Positions 24,130 through 34,464 of a stretch of DNA of 64,000 nt are shown here, one piece after another. Each line of letters begins with the position of its first letter. The stretch's first letter is position 1. Under the pieces are notes generated by a model, which was not told where the DNA came from, searched no databases, and saw nothing but the letters and a program-made list of their open reading frames with translations. The translations under genes and the position numbers were made by a program. This DNA comes from Macrothele yani (lineage: Eukaryota > Arthropoda > Arachnida > Araneae > Macrothelidae), in contig CM077002.1 in assembly GCA_039090855.1 (NCBI GenBank), positions 81,286,194-81,350,193 on the forward strand, given 5' to 3'.

Positions 24130-24673
24130 GACAATATATTATACTAGCTCCTTAAAGGTACCTATGGTTTTGATAACCCTGGCGGTTACATACAATTAGA
24201 GAGTGGTAGAAACACTACAACGTCAAGAGTGTCATTTACGATATTCAGTCATCGTGGGAAGAAATCAAGATACAGACATTGGATGTATCATGGAAGACTT
24301 TGTGAAAGGCATCATTGAATACTTCAAAGGTTTCTCTTGTTTCAAAGTAACAGTGCTTAACATTGTAGAGACTGGACGGAAACTTTGTGGAGGCGGATTC
24401 TCTGATATCGAAGACGAAGACGTGATGGAGTTGCTTGACTCATATGAACTTAATGATGATGGGATGGACATGACCAAGAAACAGAATTTAGAAGAGGAGA
24501 GAGAGGGCAATTCTTCAAGTGAAAGATTTGAGCACGAAGATCATTATTTTCGCAGTTGTATGACATTGTTCAATACTATTTTTAGACGAAGATCCAAGTT
24601 TTGGTTGGTTGGTCTGCCTGGTTTGAGTAATTCTGACCAATATGACTCTGTATCCACCTTTTCTGATATGTAA
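24130..24673 (+). pseudogene. Tigger/pogo-type transposase C-terminal fossil
   Basis: An uninterrupted 156-codon frame (24203-24673) preserves the region just after the DDE nuclease domain in pogo/Tigger transposases. The key words are FKVTVLNIVETGRKL, then GGGFSDIEDEDVMELLDSY, ELNDDGMDMTKKQNLEEE and an acidic stretch. In intact Tigger proteins, W-KLW is followed by this kind of DV-ELL-S---LT-EEL--M pattern. The catalytic residues lie upstream and are not recognisable, so this is a fragment. The rightmost 50 residues are unlike relatives. This family moves by cut-and-paste into TA sites. The non-autonomous element at 45445-46381 may belong to the same group. Confidence 0.62.
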
Positions 24674-24762
24674 ACATCTACCACTACAACTACAATCTCA
24701 TCTCCCGGAGACAGACTGGCTGATTACGTGGGCGAGTGTTAATTTATTTGTATAGACGTTTG

Positions 24763-24922
24763 TCTGGACTCGAACCCGGTGCGAGGCATAGATGGTGCCC
24801 TTGTTTTACGGCTCTGACCCTCTCTCCTTACCCAGGAACCAGTAACCCTAAATTAGGGACGGACGATTGCTTATAGCACATTGAGTCGCTCTCGGTGGTC
24901 TTTAAACCCACAAACAAACAAA
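24763..24922 (+). repeat. SINE-A copy, 5' truncated
   Basis: Starts inside the B box (CTGGACTCGAACCC) and continues with a normal body and tail (CACAAACAAACAAATT). The A box is absent, as expected for 5' truncation. Confidence 0.85.
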
Positions 24923-24956
24923 TTAAGTCACATGACTTTCAGTCCCTCAACTGGAT

Positions 24957-25204
24957 GAAAATGTATCTTGGCCGTCTCAGTGGCGGGACGGCTAAGATAC
25001 ATTTTTCAAAAACGATGGCTTTTGATCATTCGTACGAGTCGAGATAGGTCCGAGTTCGAATCTCGCTGTAGCATGAATAATGTGTCTGTCTTACGTCACT
25101 GGCTTTCTCCCTTCGATGTAACCAATGTTCCTAAATTAGGGACGGACGACTGCTTATAGCTCATTGAGTTGCTCAAGGTGGTACTTAAATCCACAAATTA
25201 AAAT
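24957..25204 (+). repeat. SINE-A copy with rearranged 5' end
   Basis: The head is interrupted by an inverted repeat: 24957-24976 and 24987-25007 are reverse complements but for one substitution and one extra T, with TCAGTGGCGG between them. After 25008 the head resumes (AACGATGGCTTTTGATCATTC), followed by GAGTTCGAATCTC (B-box region), body and tail. Confidence 0.85.
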
Positions 25205-25252
25205 ATTAACGTATATTGTGAGTATATATAGTAGGTGAAGTAGAATTATAAA

Positions 25253-25470
25253 GCCGCCCAGGTGGAGCCAAGCGATCTAAGCATTGGGGCTTCTGACCTA
25301 ACGTCCAAGTGGGCCAGGACTCGAGTCCCGGACGAGGCATAGGTGGTGTGTTTCACTCACTGCACTAGTTCACTTCCCTGACATGAACCAGTGGCCTCAA
25401 ATTAGAGATAGGCGACTGTCGATACTCCTAGGGTTGCTAAAGACGGTCGTTAAACCCCAAAGTAAAAAAA
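25253..25470 (+). repeat. SINE-A copy, full length
   Basis: Head begins GCCGCCCAGGTGG. B-box region GACTCGAGTCCCG, a diverged body and an A-rich tail (AAGTAAAAAAATTG). Third SINE-A copy in a row in the same orientation. Confidence 0.87.
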
Positions 25471-27185
25471 TTGAAATTGTGTCATAATGTCTGCATGCTG
25501 TTATGCTTAAATGAGAAACAAATCTATCTTACCGGAAAGATGTATAAGGTTTTTCCTACATGAAAATTGGTAAATATTTTGTTCTCGTATGTTTTTTTTT
25601 AATTTAGAAGACTACATCACGCCAAATTAAAAGCTTCTGCTGATTCATGGCCGATTTCTTTAGCAATTGTTAGTTATTTAAGAGGCATGAATAGTAAAAA
25701 GAGTCCTGTGTGAAAGTAAAGTCTTGTGTATCATGCATTCGTATTCGCATTCCCAGTAGGGCAAATGGAAGGCTACAAGAATTGAAGAACCAGTTTATAT
25801 AGTTCACGAACAAATACCAAAACACAGCTTTTTCTTGTTGAAATTGATCCCCTTTTCATTTTATCGTTTGTTTTGTTTAAGAACAAACATTAAATTTACG
25901 AATAGTGGCTAAATATTATAAATTTAGTTTTTTTTTTTGGTAGTGACGTTTTGAATAGTTTCATGAACAGTAAAGAACTGCAAGAATTTATTTTATTTTG
26001 AAGCACGGTTTCGAAACAAATAGGCAAAAATTATCAAACGTCAGCCTGACTTTAAAGGACATAGATCAATTTTTGCCTTTGGTACTCTACCACCCCAGCA
26101 AATGACGATCGAAATACTTCAATAACATTTCAGTCTGTGTTCTCTATCATTAGTTGCTCTAATGTCCTGCATTAATAGACTCTCGGTAATTACACCTTTC
26201 TTTCTTAATCTTCTCCCACAACCTAATTAACGCTCAATTACATCACCTGCAAAATTAACTAGTTTGTTTTCTTGTGCTTCTGGGGGAAGAAATTCAATTT
26301 CGGCGTCCTCTTTAACAGCGGGCTTCTTATTAAGGATAACATTTTGCTCGTTACCTCGGTAATGGAGCGTTGCCTTTCATCATTTACCGAGCTGCTGGAA
26401 GAACTAATGCACGGAACAGCTAGACAAAATGAAAATGAAACAAATTAAAGGTCTGTGATTGAAATATTGAAATAATTCCCCAGCTGTTAAATAAAAAAGT
26501 GTATGAAAAAGAAAGTTGTGTAAAAATCCTTAATATCAAATCGAATGCTGTGTGTTATTTGTTAATGTCAGGATGCAGTGCAACAGAAAGATTTTTATTC
26601 AAAATACCGTATGTTTCGTCAATATTGGATCAGTAGGTAATTAAGTCTGGATTTGAAGTTCTGCTATTTTGATGGTGCTCCAAAATTACATTTCGCAGAG
26701 AAACAAGAAAAATATTCCAGTGGACTTTTTATTTCGTGATAGTAAAGCACACACTTAAGAAATTAAGTTCCTGAGCAAGTGAGTCTTGCCTTTTTTCTTT
26801 TTTAACGTACGCTTGGTAAGCACAATGCGATGGGGAAAATCTGAGAAGGTTGAAAGAATTGCTCTTGAAATGATCAAAATGCAGCTTTGAGTGTTGCGTT
26901 ATTTTACCAGGGTATATAATCATTTTAACAATATACACAGTGCCGTAAGATATTATCAAAGTGACAAAGCAACTGAAAGACTAAGTTACAATAGACACAC
27001 TAGGTTTTCGGGATTAAATAGTTCAGATAATATGAATATATCTTTTGTCATGAATGGTTTTCTTGCTTTCTTGGAACCAGTTGAAATAATATGCATATAT
27101 CCGTTGCCCGATTTATGAGCAAAAACTGTTGTAATATATATACTGCAATGAAACTTTACTTGGGAATATCTCATAGCCGACAGGA
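25471..27185. other. AT-rich non-coding, nothing recognised
   Basis: Open frames up to 76 residues, none with recognisable motifs. Confidence 0.5.
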
Positions 27186-27187
27186 TA

Positions 27188-28195
27188 CTCACCGATGAGC
27201 AATTACATTATGACCACCTACTAATAAGCTGTAGGACTTTGTTTTACCCGCAAAACAGCGGCCACTCGGCGAGGCATCGATTCGATGAGGTGGCGATAGG
27301 TATCCTGTAATATCTGGTACCATAATGTCAACAGCAGGTTCTCAAGTTTCCGTTATTTCTGGGTGGTGGTGATTTAGCTCGAACCCGCTTTTCCAAGTCG
27401 AATCATAAATGTGCGATTGGGTTCATGGTAGGTGAATTTGGAGGACAGGGCATTAACAGAAATTCACCAGCATGTTCGCCGAACCGCTCCTTGACGATTC
27501 TGGTAGTGTGGCATAGCGCATTATCCTGTTGGTAATGGCCATCGCCAGCAGGGAACACAGTTGCCAAGAATGGGTGAACTCGGTCCGTAACGATGTTCAG
27601 ATACCTGACATCTGTCTATTGGGATAATGGGGCCTAAAGTGTCCCAAGGAAACATCGCCCACAGCAAAACACCGCCGCTGCCCTATTTCCGCCCAACAGT
27701 GCATCCAGGTGCCGCCTACGTTGGTAATCGGCGTATCCTCGCTCGGCCGTCTATGTGATGCACCAGGAGTCTTGATTCGTCAGACCAGGACACTTTCTTC
27801 CAATCATCCACCGTTCAATCTCGATGATCTTGGGCACATTTTGTGCTTTTTTGGCAATGACGTGCAGTGAGCATGGGGACCCGGATGGGTCTTCGATTAC
27901 GTATTGCCCTGATTACCATTGTTGTAGCTGCGGGTGATTTGTCGCACTGTGGCCTTGCGGTCGCTGAGAACAGTCTCCGTTGCCCTCTGGAATCAATGAG
28001 TTGCAGAAAATACACGGCTGGACGACGGTCCATCGTTTGGCCATGTGTGCACCACTTTTTATACGTACTCACTGGAACGGCACATGAACAACTCACAAGC
28101 TGCACCTTTTCCGAGATCGTAGTTCCGAGGCGCCATGCCATCACAATTTGCTGGGTTTTTTATCAAACTCCGATAAATCGGCATCTTTTCTTATT
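27188..28195 (-). pseudogene. Tc1-like transposase fossil, second subfamily
   Basis: A decayed Tc1-type element with one recognisable end. The left end starts after a TA (27186-27187) with CTCACCGATGAGC followed by ATTATGACCACCT, a terminal-repeat pattern known from Tc1-like elements. On the minus strand the N-terminal part (from about 28195) reads IVMAWRLGTTISEKVQLVSC (HTH; relatives read QIVMA-RLG-SISETA-LVG-S), then KKWCTHGQTMDRR, IDSRGQRRLFS and RRPIRVPMLTARHCQKS. The region left of 27815 still shows the catalytic domain in scrambled frames: the reverse complement of 27500-27540 preserves the FQQDNA-CHT pattern only roughly. Stops and frameshifts throughout. No right-hand terminal repeat is visible before the SINE at 28310. 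Confidence 0.78.
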
Positions 28196-28309
28196 CTGAC
28201 TCCGAACACTCTACTAACCTGAAGCCGGTCCTCGGGTTGGATATATACTGCTCTATGAATTTGACCTGTGCCAACGTTCGGTCTTTAGGCGCGCTCATTT
28301 CTCTATACT

Positions 28310-28527
28310 GGAAGTGGTACCTAACCGAATGGTACGGATCCTTGGCTTCTAATCGCTCGACTGAGATGGGTCCGGTTTCGAATCCCTGGGAAGCATAAGG
28401 GGTATGTTTTTCTTACTGCTGTGTCTCTCCCTTTTCCTTGAAGCTATCGCTAAATACAGAAAAATTCACTGCTTTCCAGCCCATTCAGTTGCTCACTGTG
28501 ATAATTAACTCAATTTTAAAAAAAAAG
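28310..28527 (+). repeat. SINE-A copy, diverged
   Basis: The head is damaged (GGATCCTTGGCTTCTAATCG), the B-box region is GGTTTCGAATCCC, and the body ends with CACTGTGATAATTAACTC and an A run. It abuts the Tc1 fossil. Confidence 0.78.
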
Positions 28528-28656
28528 TCCATTTTAAACGCTGTACCTTAAACGTCGTAATTAAGTTTTTCAAAATATTTTCGACTTAACTTTTTTTCAA
28601 CAACAGTGATTGAGAAAAATCCAAAAGACAATGAAATTAGTCCTGCTCTTCTTGAA

Positions 28657-28658
<2 letters not shown>

Positions 28659-28690
<32 letters not shown>
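28659..28690. repeat. (GT)16 microsatellite
   Basis: Uninterrupted GT dinucleotide run of 32 bases. Confidence 0.97.
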
Positions 28691-28694
<4 letters not shown>

Positions 28695-29945
28695 TTCAGG
28701 ATTCAAAGACTCACCCGAACACCCACGGCTATGATTTAGAGACACTGGTTCGAAAACAGGAGAAAAATCATTCATGGAAAATAACTCAGGCCCAGTGGTA
28801 GACGCCCGCTGTCTCGCTACTAGAAGACCCAACTACTAACACAGACCATTTCGGAAATTCTGAGGGCAATCTGAAACATCACTGTGAAGGAGTTTAATCA
28901 AGTTGAAACCGAATCAATTAGAATTTTCCGATCAACAAAAGCGAGAAAATTTCTAGCATGTTCATATAATGCTTCTCTTTCTTTGCAGGATCGTTAAAAC
29001 CATTGGTACTGATCTTATGGCGAGATACATAGAATTTATTTTTTAATTTCATTGTGAAATATTTCACCCTAGATCAAAATGCGGCGTACGCCAGCATTAA
29101 GGAAATTTCAAATCCATCATAATATATCATTTTAAATTAACCATAGTATTCCTTTCATGGTGCACAAACCTCAAATAAAAGTTTTTCTTATTAAATTTCG
29201 GTCATCTGGCTTGATCACTGATTGAGGTTATTCATGACAAAGGTTACTCACACCCAGGCTTTAGGTGTCCTAATTTCCTTCATTACAAGATGTTAACCAG
29301 TATGCTATTTGACCACATCTTGTCTTCATTTCTAAAGCCCAGTGACTCGCATTCACTCATTTTTCCCCTATTGTGAATATCCTCTGACAATCGCTGAACA
29401 TGTGTATATCATTACCACAGCAAATTCACACTGCTCAGTGGTTTCTGTAAGTTTTTGGCTTTTTGTGTAATTTTGAATGAAAATACGAGATGCAACAATG
29501 CGAATTTTTCTTCGGTGTAAAACAGTAAATATTTCTTTTCTAAACGTGCGACTTTCGCACCTTCACCATTCTATCATAATTCTAAGAGCTGTGTGAGTGC
29601 AATATACCGTTATTATATAACAATTTATTTATATTATTTTATGGCATTATATTACGGTACTTCGGAGGCAGGACATTCTTCAATTTTGTTCTACTGTAAT
29701 GTTGTTGTTTTTGTTTCTCATTTTTTCAGGCACTGGCTTTTGAAAAAAGTTTTATTTTCAGTATTTTTAAGGCACTGAATCTTGACATAATGTTTCTTGT
29801 ATTTTACATTTTTTAAGGCATTGACTATTGGCATGATGTTTCTATAATCAAAATATTTGACAGCAATCCGCAAAATATTAATATATGAGGGAGCGTATAA
29901 ATTGTATCGAATACAGCATTCTTAGTTTCTTAAATGCCACAACAC
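28691..29945. other. AT-rich non-coding, nothing recognised
   Basis: At 29705-29830 a phrase of the form TTTTTCAGGCACTG...AAGTTTTA recurs about three times, with a spacing of 55-60 bp and strong divergence. No coding feature. Confidence 0.45.
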
Positions 29946-30150
29946 TTTTTTTTAGTGGAGGTTGAACGACCACCGTGAGCAGCTCAATGGGCTATAAGCA
30001 GTCGCCAGTCCCTGATTTAGGATCACTGGTTCCAGGGAAGGGAGAGAGCCAGTGTCGTAAGACAAACACACCATTCATACCTCACCGGGATTCGAACCCG
30101 GACGCATGATGAGAAGCCGTTACTTATACCTCAGCGCCACCCGGATGGCG
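29946..30150 (-). repeat. SINE-A copy, full length
   Basis: T-rich start, reverse body well conserved, reverse B box GATTCGAACCC. The head has a small deletion and ends ACCCGGATGGCGGCG. Confidence 0.88.
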
Positions 30151-30235
30151 GCGTCACAGCACTGCAGCATGAAGATTATAGCGATGGTTTTCCTTCAGTA
30201 TGACTTTGGGTATGAAATAAAATGCTTTTTTACCA

Positions 30236-30361
30236 TTGATTCCAGGAAGGTAAGAGAGCAAGTGTGCCGTAAGACAAACACATTACTCATGTCTCATACG
30301 GGATTCGAACCTGGTACCATGATTACAAGCCAACGTTTCTAGCCACTCGGCCAAAGGGGCG
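30236..30361 (-). repeat. SINE-A copy, 3' half missing
   Basis: Covers only the head and first part of the body in reverse (CCAGGAAGGTAAGAGAGC to the CCAAAGGGGC end). The tail end is missing, so this is a partial copy and not a 5' truncation. Confidence 0.8.
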
Positions 30362-30378
30362 GTTGAAGTGGAGTAAAT

Positions 30379-30402
30379 GTGTGTGTGTGTGTGTGTGTGT
30401 GT
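30379..30402. repeat. (GT)12 microsatellite
   Basis: Uninterrupted GT run directly beside a SINE-A fragment. Confidence 0.96.
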
Positions 30403-30785
30403 TGCTGGGCGATTGTGTATTCCATTGAATCAATATTAGTGCAGAAAATAACCCATTCCCACGGTTATGATTTACTAATTATTGTAGAAGTCCTGGTAAA
30501 CCAGTAAGAGTAATAAATAAATCATTACAAAATGAGGAATTGATGCGGTTGATCAGATGTATAATGCAATTTATTTTGCCCGTATCGCACGATAGTGTTT
30601 TATGTCTGTGTTCAGCTCATTGTTGAACTTAACAAGCATCAGTGTCCAAATTTGGTAACGCAACAATGCTGAAAGTCGGGGAATATTTAGATGTTTTCTT
30701 TAAAACATAATATATGTTAGAACTGCAGTAAAATGCAGTTTCTGAAGAAATATTTTCTTGTAAAACAACATGTACAAACTGCATA
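30403..30785. other. Non-coding, nothing recognised
   Basis: Short spacer between repeats, without recognisable content. Confidence 0.5.
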
Positions 30786-31005
30786 CGGCGTCGCAGTGGA
30801 GCAATGGCTTAAGTGCCGGCTTCTGACCATTCATCTGAGAAGGGTCCAGGTTAGAATTCCGGTGAGGAATGGATGTTGCGTTTGTCTCATGGCACTGAAT
30901 CTCTTCTTTCCCTGAAACAAGTGGCACAAATTAGGGACAGGAGACTGCTTGTGTTATAGCCCACCGAGTTGCTCACTGTGGTTGTTAAATTTCCCCTTCC
31001 CCAAA
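30786..31005 (+). repeat. SINE-A copy, full length, diverged
   Basis: Head CGGCGTCGCAGTGGAGC, degraded B box (CAGGTTAGAATTCCG), and a normal body to TGGTTGTTAAATTTCC. Confidence 0.86.
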
Positions 31006-32756
31006 CTGAATACACATGTGCAGGTCTGCACGACGTAAGCGATTCTTAATTCGTCTTTACTTGGCATAAATTTAGCTGGAGCTCGAAATATCTGCATTTG
31101 TTCCATGTTCAGTTTCTGTAATTTATTTGTAATCATCGTACAGATTGTCATCTTCAGTTAAGGATATTAAAAATTTGCCACGCATAATTTGTTTCTGAAT
31201 CTTCATTCTTTATTAAAACAATTACATCGTTTTATTTCTTTTCTGTTATGTATGTCATAGGAAATTAATAATTTATTGAGCAGAAGTCTGTTAGAAATAA
31301 AAATGGGGAAATTCATTCCTTCGCATATGCGTTATCATCCAAGAATGTTCTATGTTACAACCCAGCTCGCCTTGTAAGAAGTGTGAAAATGTGAGCCCGA
31401 ATATAATTAGCGCTTTTTCTCCTGTGCGTGTCAAAATTTGTGGCGTTCTTGCATACCTGGTTAAGGAATGGCTAAAACTCCTTCCTAGTCGATTTTTGTT
31501 AGTATCTATTAAGAGAATTAAATGGTGTTTGTAAATAGTAATCTTAATAATAGTGATGTAGCCTCATTTTTAATGTTTCTCAATGTAAGTGCCATAAAGA
31601 CACATGGAAGAAGTTAGCCTCTCAAAATCGCCTTTAAAGGGGTTGAAATATTCCCTTGTTTTTAGTCACTCCGCATTACAACACATTCTCAGTTTTCGAC
31701 GGAATTCAAATTTACTACTTCGTTACTCAAAGCAGGTATTATTTTTTTATTATATATTGTTACTGAAAAAAGAACAGCGATTATTCTTGAATACGAAGGT
31801 GCTTGGATGGGTAGCACACAGTCAATATGATCCTAAGAAAATAGAGTACCTTTTCACAGACATTTGTAATAATACGCTGTTATACCCCAAAATATTCTAT
31901 AACTTTCCTCTCTACGTAGTATCCATTACTCATCATCCACCATTATATTATCCTACTCGTTAGATTTGAGTCCTAATTTTCGGTGACAATATTACATATT
32001 TTATTACATTCTGGTGACAAACATTGCTTATTTTAATATAAATTTTCCACTCTTTTTGTCCTTCAAGTATATATTTTAAGTTTTACGGATTTTTATTGAA
32101 ATGCGTTTATCTATTCACTATGTGTCTATTAATATTTAAGCTGTTCTGTAAACTTCATATAATAGCACTCTGAAACCATTGAAAATTTTCAATTTGCTGA
32201 ATTCTGGTCACAAATCTACACTTTAACGAAGCCTCTTTTTTCATGTATTTTTTATCTCCTACTCCTCTCAATGGCTTTCCATTCAGAAAATGTTTGCTGA
32301 AATGAAATATTAGTCTTATAATGCTGCTCTCTGAATACCCTTTAGATCACATTTCATAAACGACAAATCTTGAGACCATCTGTTCAGTTTTCCATACCGA
32401 TATATTTGTTTCACAAAACTATTCTATGCTGATTTCATGAGCTACCTTTATCAATTCAGCTGGGATGTCATTAGTGCTGTGCAGTGTAACAGTCCTGGGA
32501 TTATGATTTTGGAATCTTCGAGCTCGGATGTAAGATCTCTCTAGATTTCGTTAGCTATTTTGGGAAGAGTTCGCAGTATTCATCTCTGGTGATCTTATTA
32601 ACTTTTCGTCAGAACTTTTCCCTTAAAAGTCTGATAGCATCATGTACTTATTTCCATACTTTAGATATGAATATCATCTGATTTCTGTGTATTTCTGATT
32701 GAGCTATTCCTCCTTGGCAAGTTGATCCTGTTTTATATTTTTCGGTTCGACATCCC
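31006..32756. other. AT-rich non-coding; one 119-residue open frame of unknown value
   Basis: An open frame at 31604-31963 (plus) translates to a hydrophobic, tyrosine- and leucine-rich peptide with no motif I recognise. No flanking splice or promoter evidence supports it. Otherwise nothing recognised. Confidence 0.45.
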
Positions 32757-32941
32757 CCCATGATTACTTAAGACTGCAAGAAGTCGCCCATCCCTAATTA
32801 AGGGCTACTGAGGTGGCAGAACCAGAGTGAGAAGGACAAACACCACATCCATGTCCTTCTCCGAGATTCGAACCCAGACGCAGCATTACAAGAAGTCAGA
32901 CACCCGTGCTTTTCACGATTTGACCGTTTGTCTACCTCGCC
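32757..32941 (-). repeat. SINE-A copy, strongly diverged
   Basis: Reverse body recognised by AGTCGCCCATCCCTAATT, GACAAACACCACATCCATG and the reverse B box GATTCGAACCC. The head end GTCTACCTCGCC is degraded. Its right-hand part is copied again in the tandem duplication that follows. Confidence 0.75.
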
Positions 32942-33060
32942 AAGCTGATAAAGGTCTCCTGGAATGTCAGTAGAAACTGACTTTATAGCCACTTGAATGA
33001 CAGAAACCGTAGCATTTTACTACTATAAGGTATAACGCAGTAAATTTCTCCGTCATTTTT

Positions 33061-33129
33061 GTCCACGCCGGGGCTCAAACCCGGGTCCCCTCATTTGGGA
33101 ATAAGTCGCTCTACCAATTAAGCTGCGCG
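33061..33129 (-). repeat. tRNA-derived repeat B, copy 1
   Basis: Read on the minus strand it has an A-box-like CAGCTTAATTGG and a B-box-like GGTTTGAGCCC, with a 3' acceptor strand CGTGGAC. The 5' acceptor end is cut off by the tandem-duplication junction. It is followed on the minus strand by AAAAATGACGGAGAAATTTAC, shared by all three copies. Confidence 0.75.
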
Positions 33130-33372
33130 ACAAACACCACATCCATGACAAACACCACATCCATGTCCTTCTCCGAGATTCGAACGCAGACGCAGCATTA
33201 CAAGAAGTCAGACACCCGTGCTTTTCACGATTTGACCGTTAGTCTACCTCGCCAAGCTGATAAAGGTCTCCTGGAATGTCAGTAGAAACTGACTTTATAG
33301 CCACTTGAATGACAGAAACCGTAGCATTTTACTACTATAAGGTATAACGCAGTAAATTTCTCCGTCATTTTT

Positions 33373-33444
33373 GTCCACGCCGGGGCTCAAACCCGGGTCC
33401 CCTCATTTGGGAATAAGTCGCTCTACCAATTAAGCTGCGCGGAC
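33373..33444 (-). repeat. tRNA-derived repeat B, copy 2
   Basis: Same as copy 1 but with the complete 5' end. GTCCGCG and CGTGGAC can pair along all seven acceptor positions (one G-U), and the D-arm also folds. The anticodon stem is weak, so it is a tRNA-derived repeat and not a convincing functional tRNA gene. Confidence 0.75.
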
Positions 33445-33460
33445 GTTCATTATCGCTGCT

Positions 33461-33516
33461 ATCTGCCTTTATGTCGTGTGCGTGCTGCGGGGCACGCACA
33501 CGACATAAAGGCAGAT
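33461..33516. repeat. Perfect 25-bp hairpin, 6-nt loop
   Basis: The arms 33461-33485 (ATCTGCCTTTATGTCGTGTG plus CGTGC) and 33492-33516 are exact reverse complements around TGCGGG. The left arm belongs to sequence shared with 33880-33910 (GCTGCTATCTGCCYTTATRT), the sequence 5' of repeat B, so the right arm looks like an inverted duplication of it. Confidence 0.92.
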
Positions 33517-33771
33517 AAAGAGGACTGGGGGCATGGCCCACGGGTCAGCCGTGACCATGAATCATCGTAGGCAGCCATCCGCTGTAGAACGTGCACTTGA
33601 GAACTCCCAGTCAATCTGGTGTGTGGAATACAACGTCACACACATTTATTCTTCGAAGCGCTGGAGAAGGGATTCTCTTATTTTTCCTATCTCGCGGTGT
33701 GGAAAGAACATCACACCATTGCGAGATCTTGAACGGCCGGGTCATCCGGGAAGTTCGAGCGCCATTACAAC
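33517..33771. other. Unassigned segment between two repeat-B copies
   Basis: GC-richer than its surroundings, with open frames of about 80 residues in two frames (from 33533 and 33591). The translation around 33560-33740 does not match a family I can name. It may be a fragment of a transposon, since it sits between repeats. Confidence 0.35.
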
Positions 33772-33795
33772 GAAGTAAATTTCTCCGTCATTTTT

Positions 33796-33867
33796 GTCCA
33801 CGCCGGGGCTTGAACCTCGGTCCCCTCATTCCGGAATAAGTCGCTCTACCAATTGAGCTACGTGGAC
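33796..33867 (-). repeat. tRNA-derived repeat B, copy 3
   Basis: Minus-strand head with a perfect A box (TAGCTCAATTGG), B-box region GGTTCAAGCCCC, and GTCCACG/CGTGGAC acceptor arms that pair perfectly. Followed by the same AAAAATGACGGAG tail. Closest of the three to a real tRNA, but part of the repeat family. Confidence 0.78.
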
Positions 33868-33929
33868 GTTCGTTACCGCTGCTATCTGCCCTTATATCGT
33901 GCGCGTCCTGCTGGGCAGGCACGTCACAA

Positions 33930-34250
33930 CCCAGCAAAAACAGTCTTGCTGGCCCAGCACTATGCTACCGCTGCCGAACCGTCAATAAAATGTCCGGGCG
34001 GCCAACAGAAGGGCCAGCAGTTCAGGCCAACAGCTGGCCAACAGTTGGCACCCCATCAGTTTTCATATGCCACAACAGGGCCATCAGTGGTCCATCACAG
34101 GCAGTAGCTGCCACAAGTGGCCCTTCAGTGGCCCTGCAAGTACGTGCCAGAAATGATGGCTAGCCTAATGTGGTCCGCTAGTGGCAGCCAGCAACCACGT
34201 GAAGTAACTGGTGGCTTGCCGAATCTTGTCCGCCAATTTCCCAGTAGTAG
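33930..34250. repeat. GGCCA-rich degenerate short repeats
   Basis: The words GGCCA, GCCAGCAG, GGCCAACAG and AGTGGCC recur roughly every 10-20 bp (for example GGCCAACAGCTGGCCAACAG near 34027-34046). This segment is much richer in G+C than its surroundings. It continues from the sequence shared with the hairpin at 33461. Open frames here have repetitive Gln/Ala/Pro composition and are not convincing genes. Confidence 0.65.
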
Positions 34251-34320
34251 CCATAATAATAAAAAAAAAAGCAAGGATAACCGCAGTTTCGTAAAGCTAC
34301 AATTTTTTTTTATACCTCTA

Positions 34321-34464
34321 CGAAGCTTGTGAATTAACGCACTTCGCTGGGGAAATTTTTTCGACAGACCGGAAAAACGCTCGTTTGCATCTGACTTGAT
34401 TCGATCCTGGGCCGTTTATGTGGAAGCCGAGCTCGCTACCGACCGGATTAATTCACAACGCTTG
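34321..34464. mobile_element. Small MITE, 144 bp
   Basis: The ends are inverted repeats: CGAAGCTTGTGAATTAA (34321-34337) and the reverse complement of CAAGCGTTGTGAATTAA (34448-34464), 15 of 17 matching. The interior contains a minus-strand B-box-like GGATCGAATCA and GCCGAGCTCGC words, possibly tRNA-derived. No coding capacity. Confidence 0.5.

Larger units (their letters stand above)
32836..33444. repeat. Recent tandem duplication, 312-bp period
   Basis: Two direct copies (from 32836 and from 33148) offset by exactly 312 bp. I see only two substitutions between them over about 290 bp. The 18-base word ACAAACACCACATCCATG appears three times: once at the start of copy one and twice in direct succession at the junction (33130-33147 and 33148-33165). 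Each copy contains the head half of a diverged SINE-A and one tRNA-like repeat of family B. Low divergence suggests a young event. Confidence 0.93.

Noticed and set aside
31604..31963. 119-residue open frame
   Set aside because: No motif, hydrophobic composition expected from T-rich DNA, no supporting context.
33373..33867. Functional tRNA genes
   Set aside because: Acceptor and D arms pair, but the anticodon stems are weak and the same sequence is repeated with a common 3' tail, so a tRNA-derived repeat is the better explanation.
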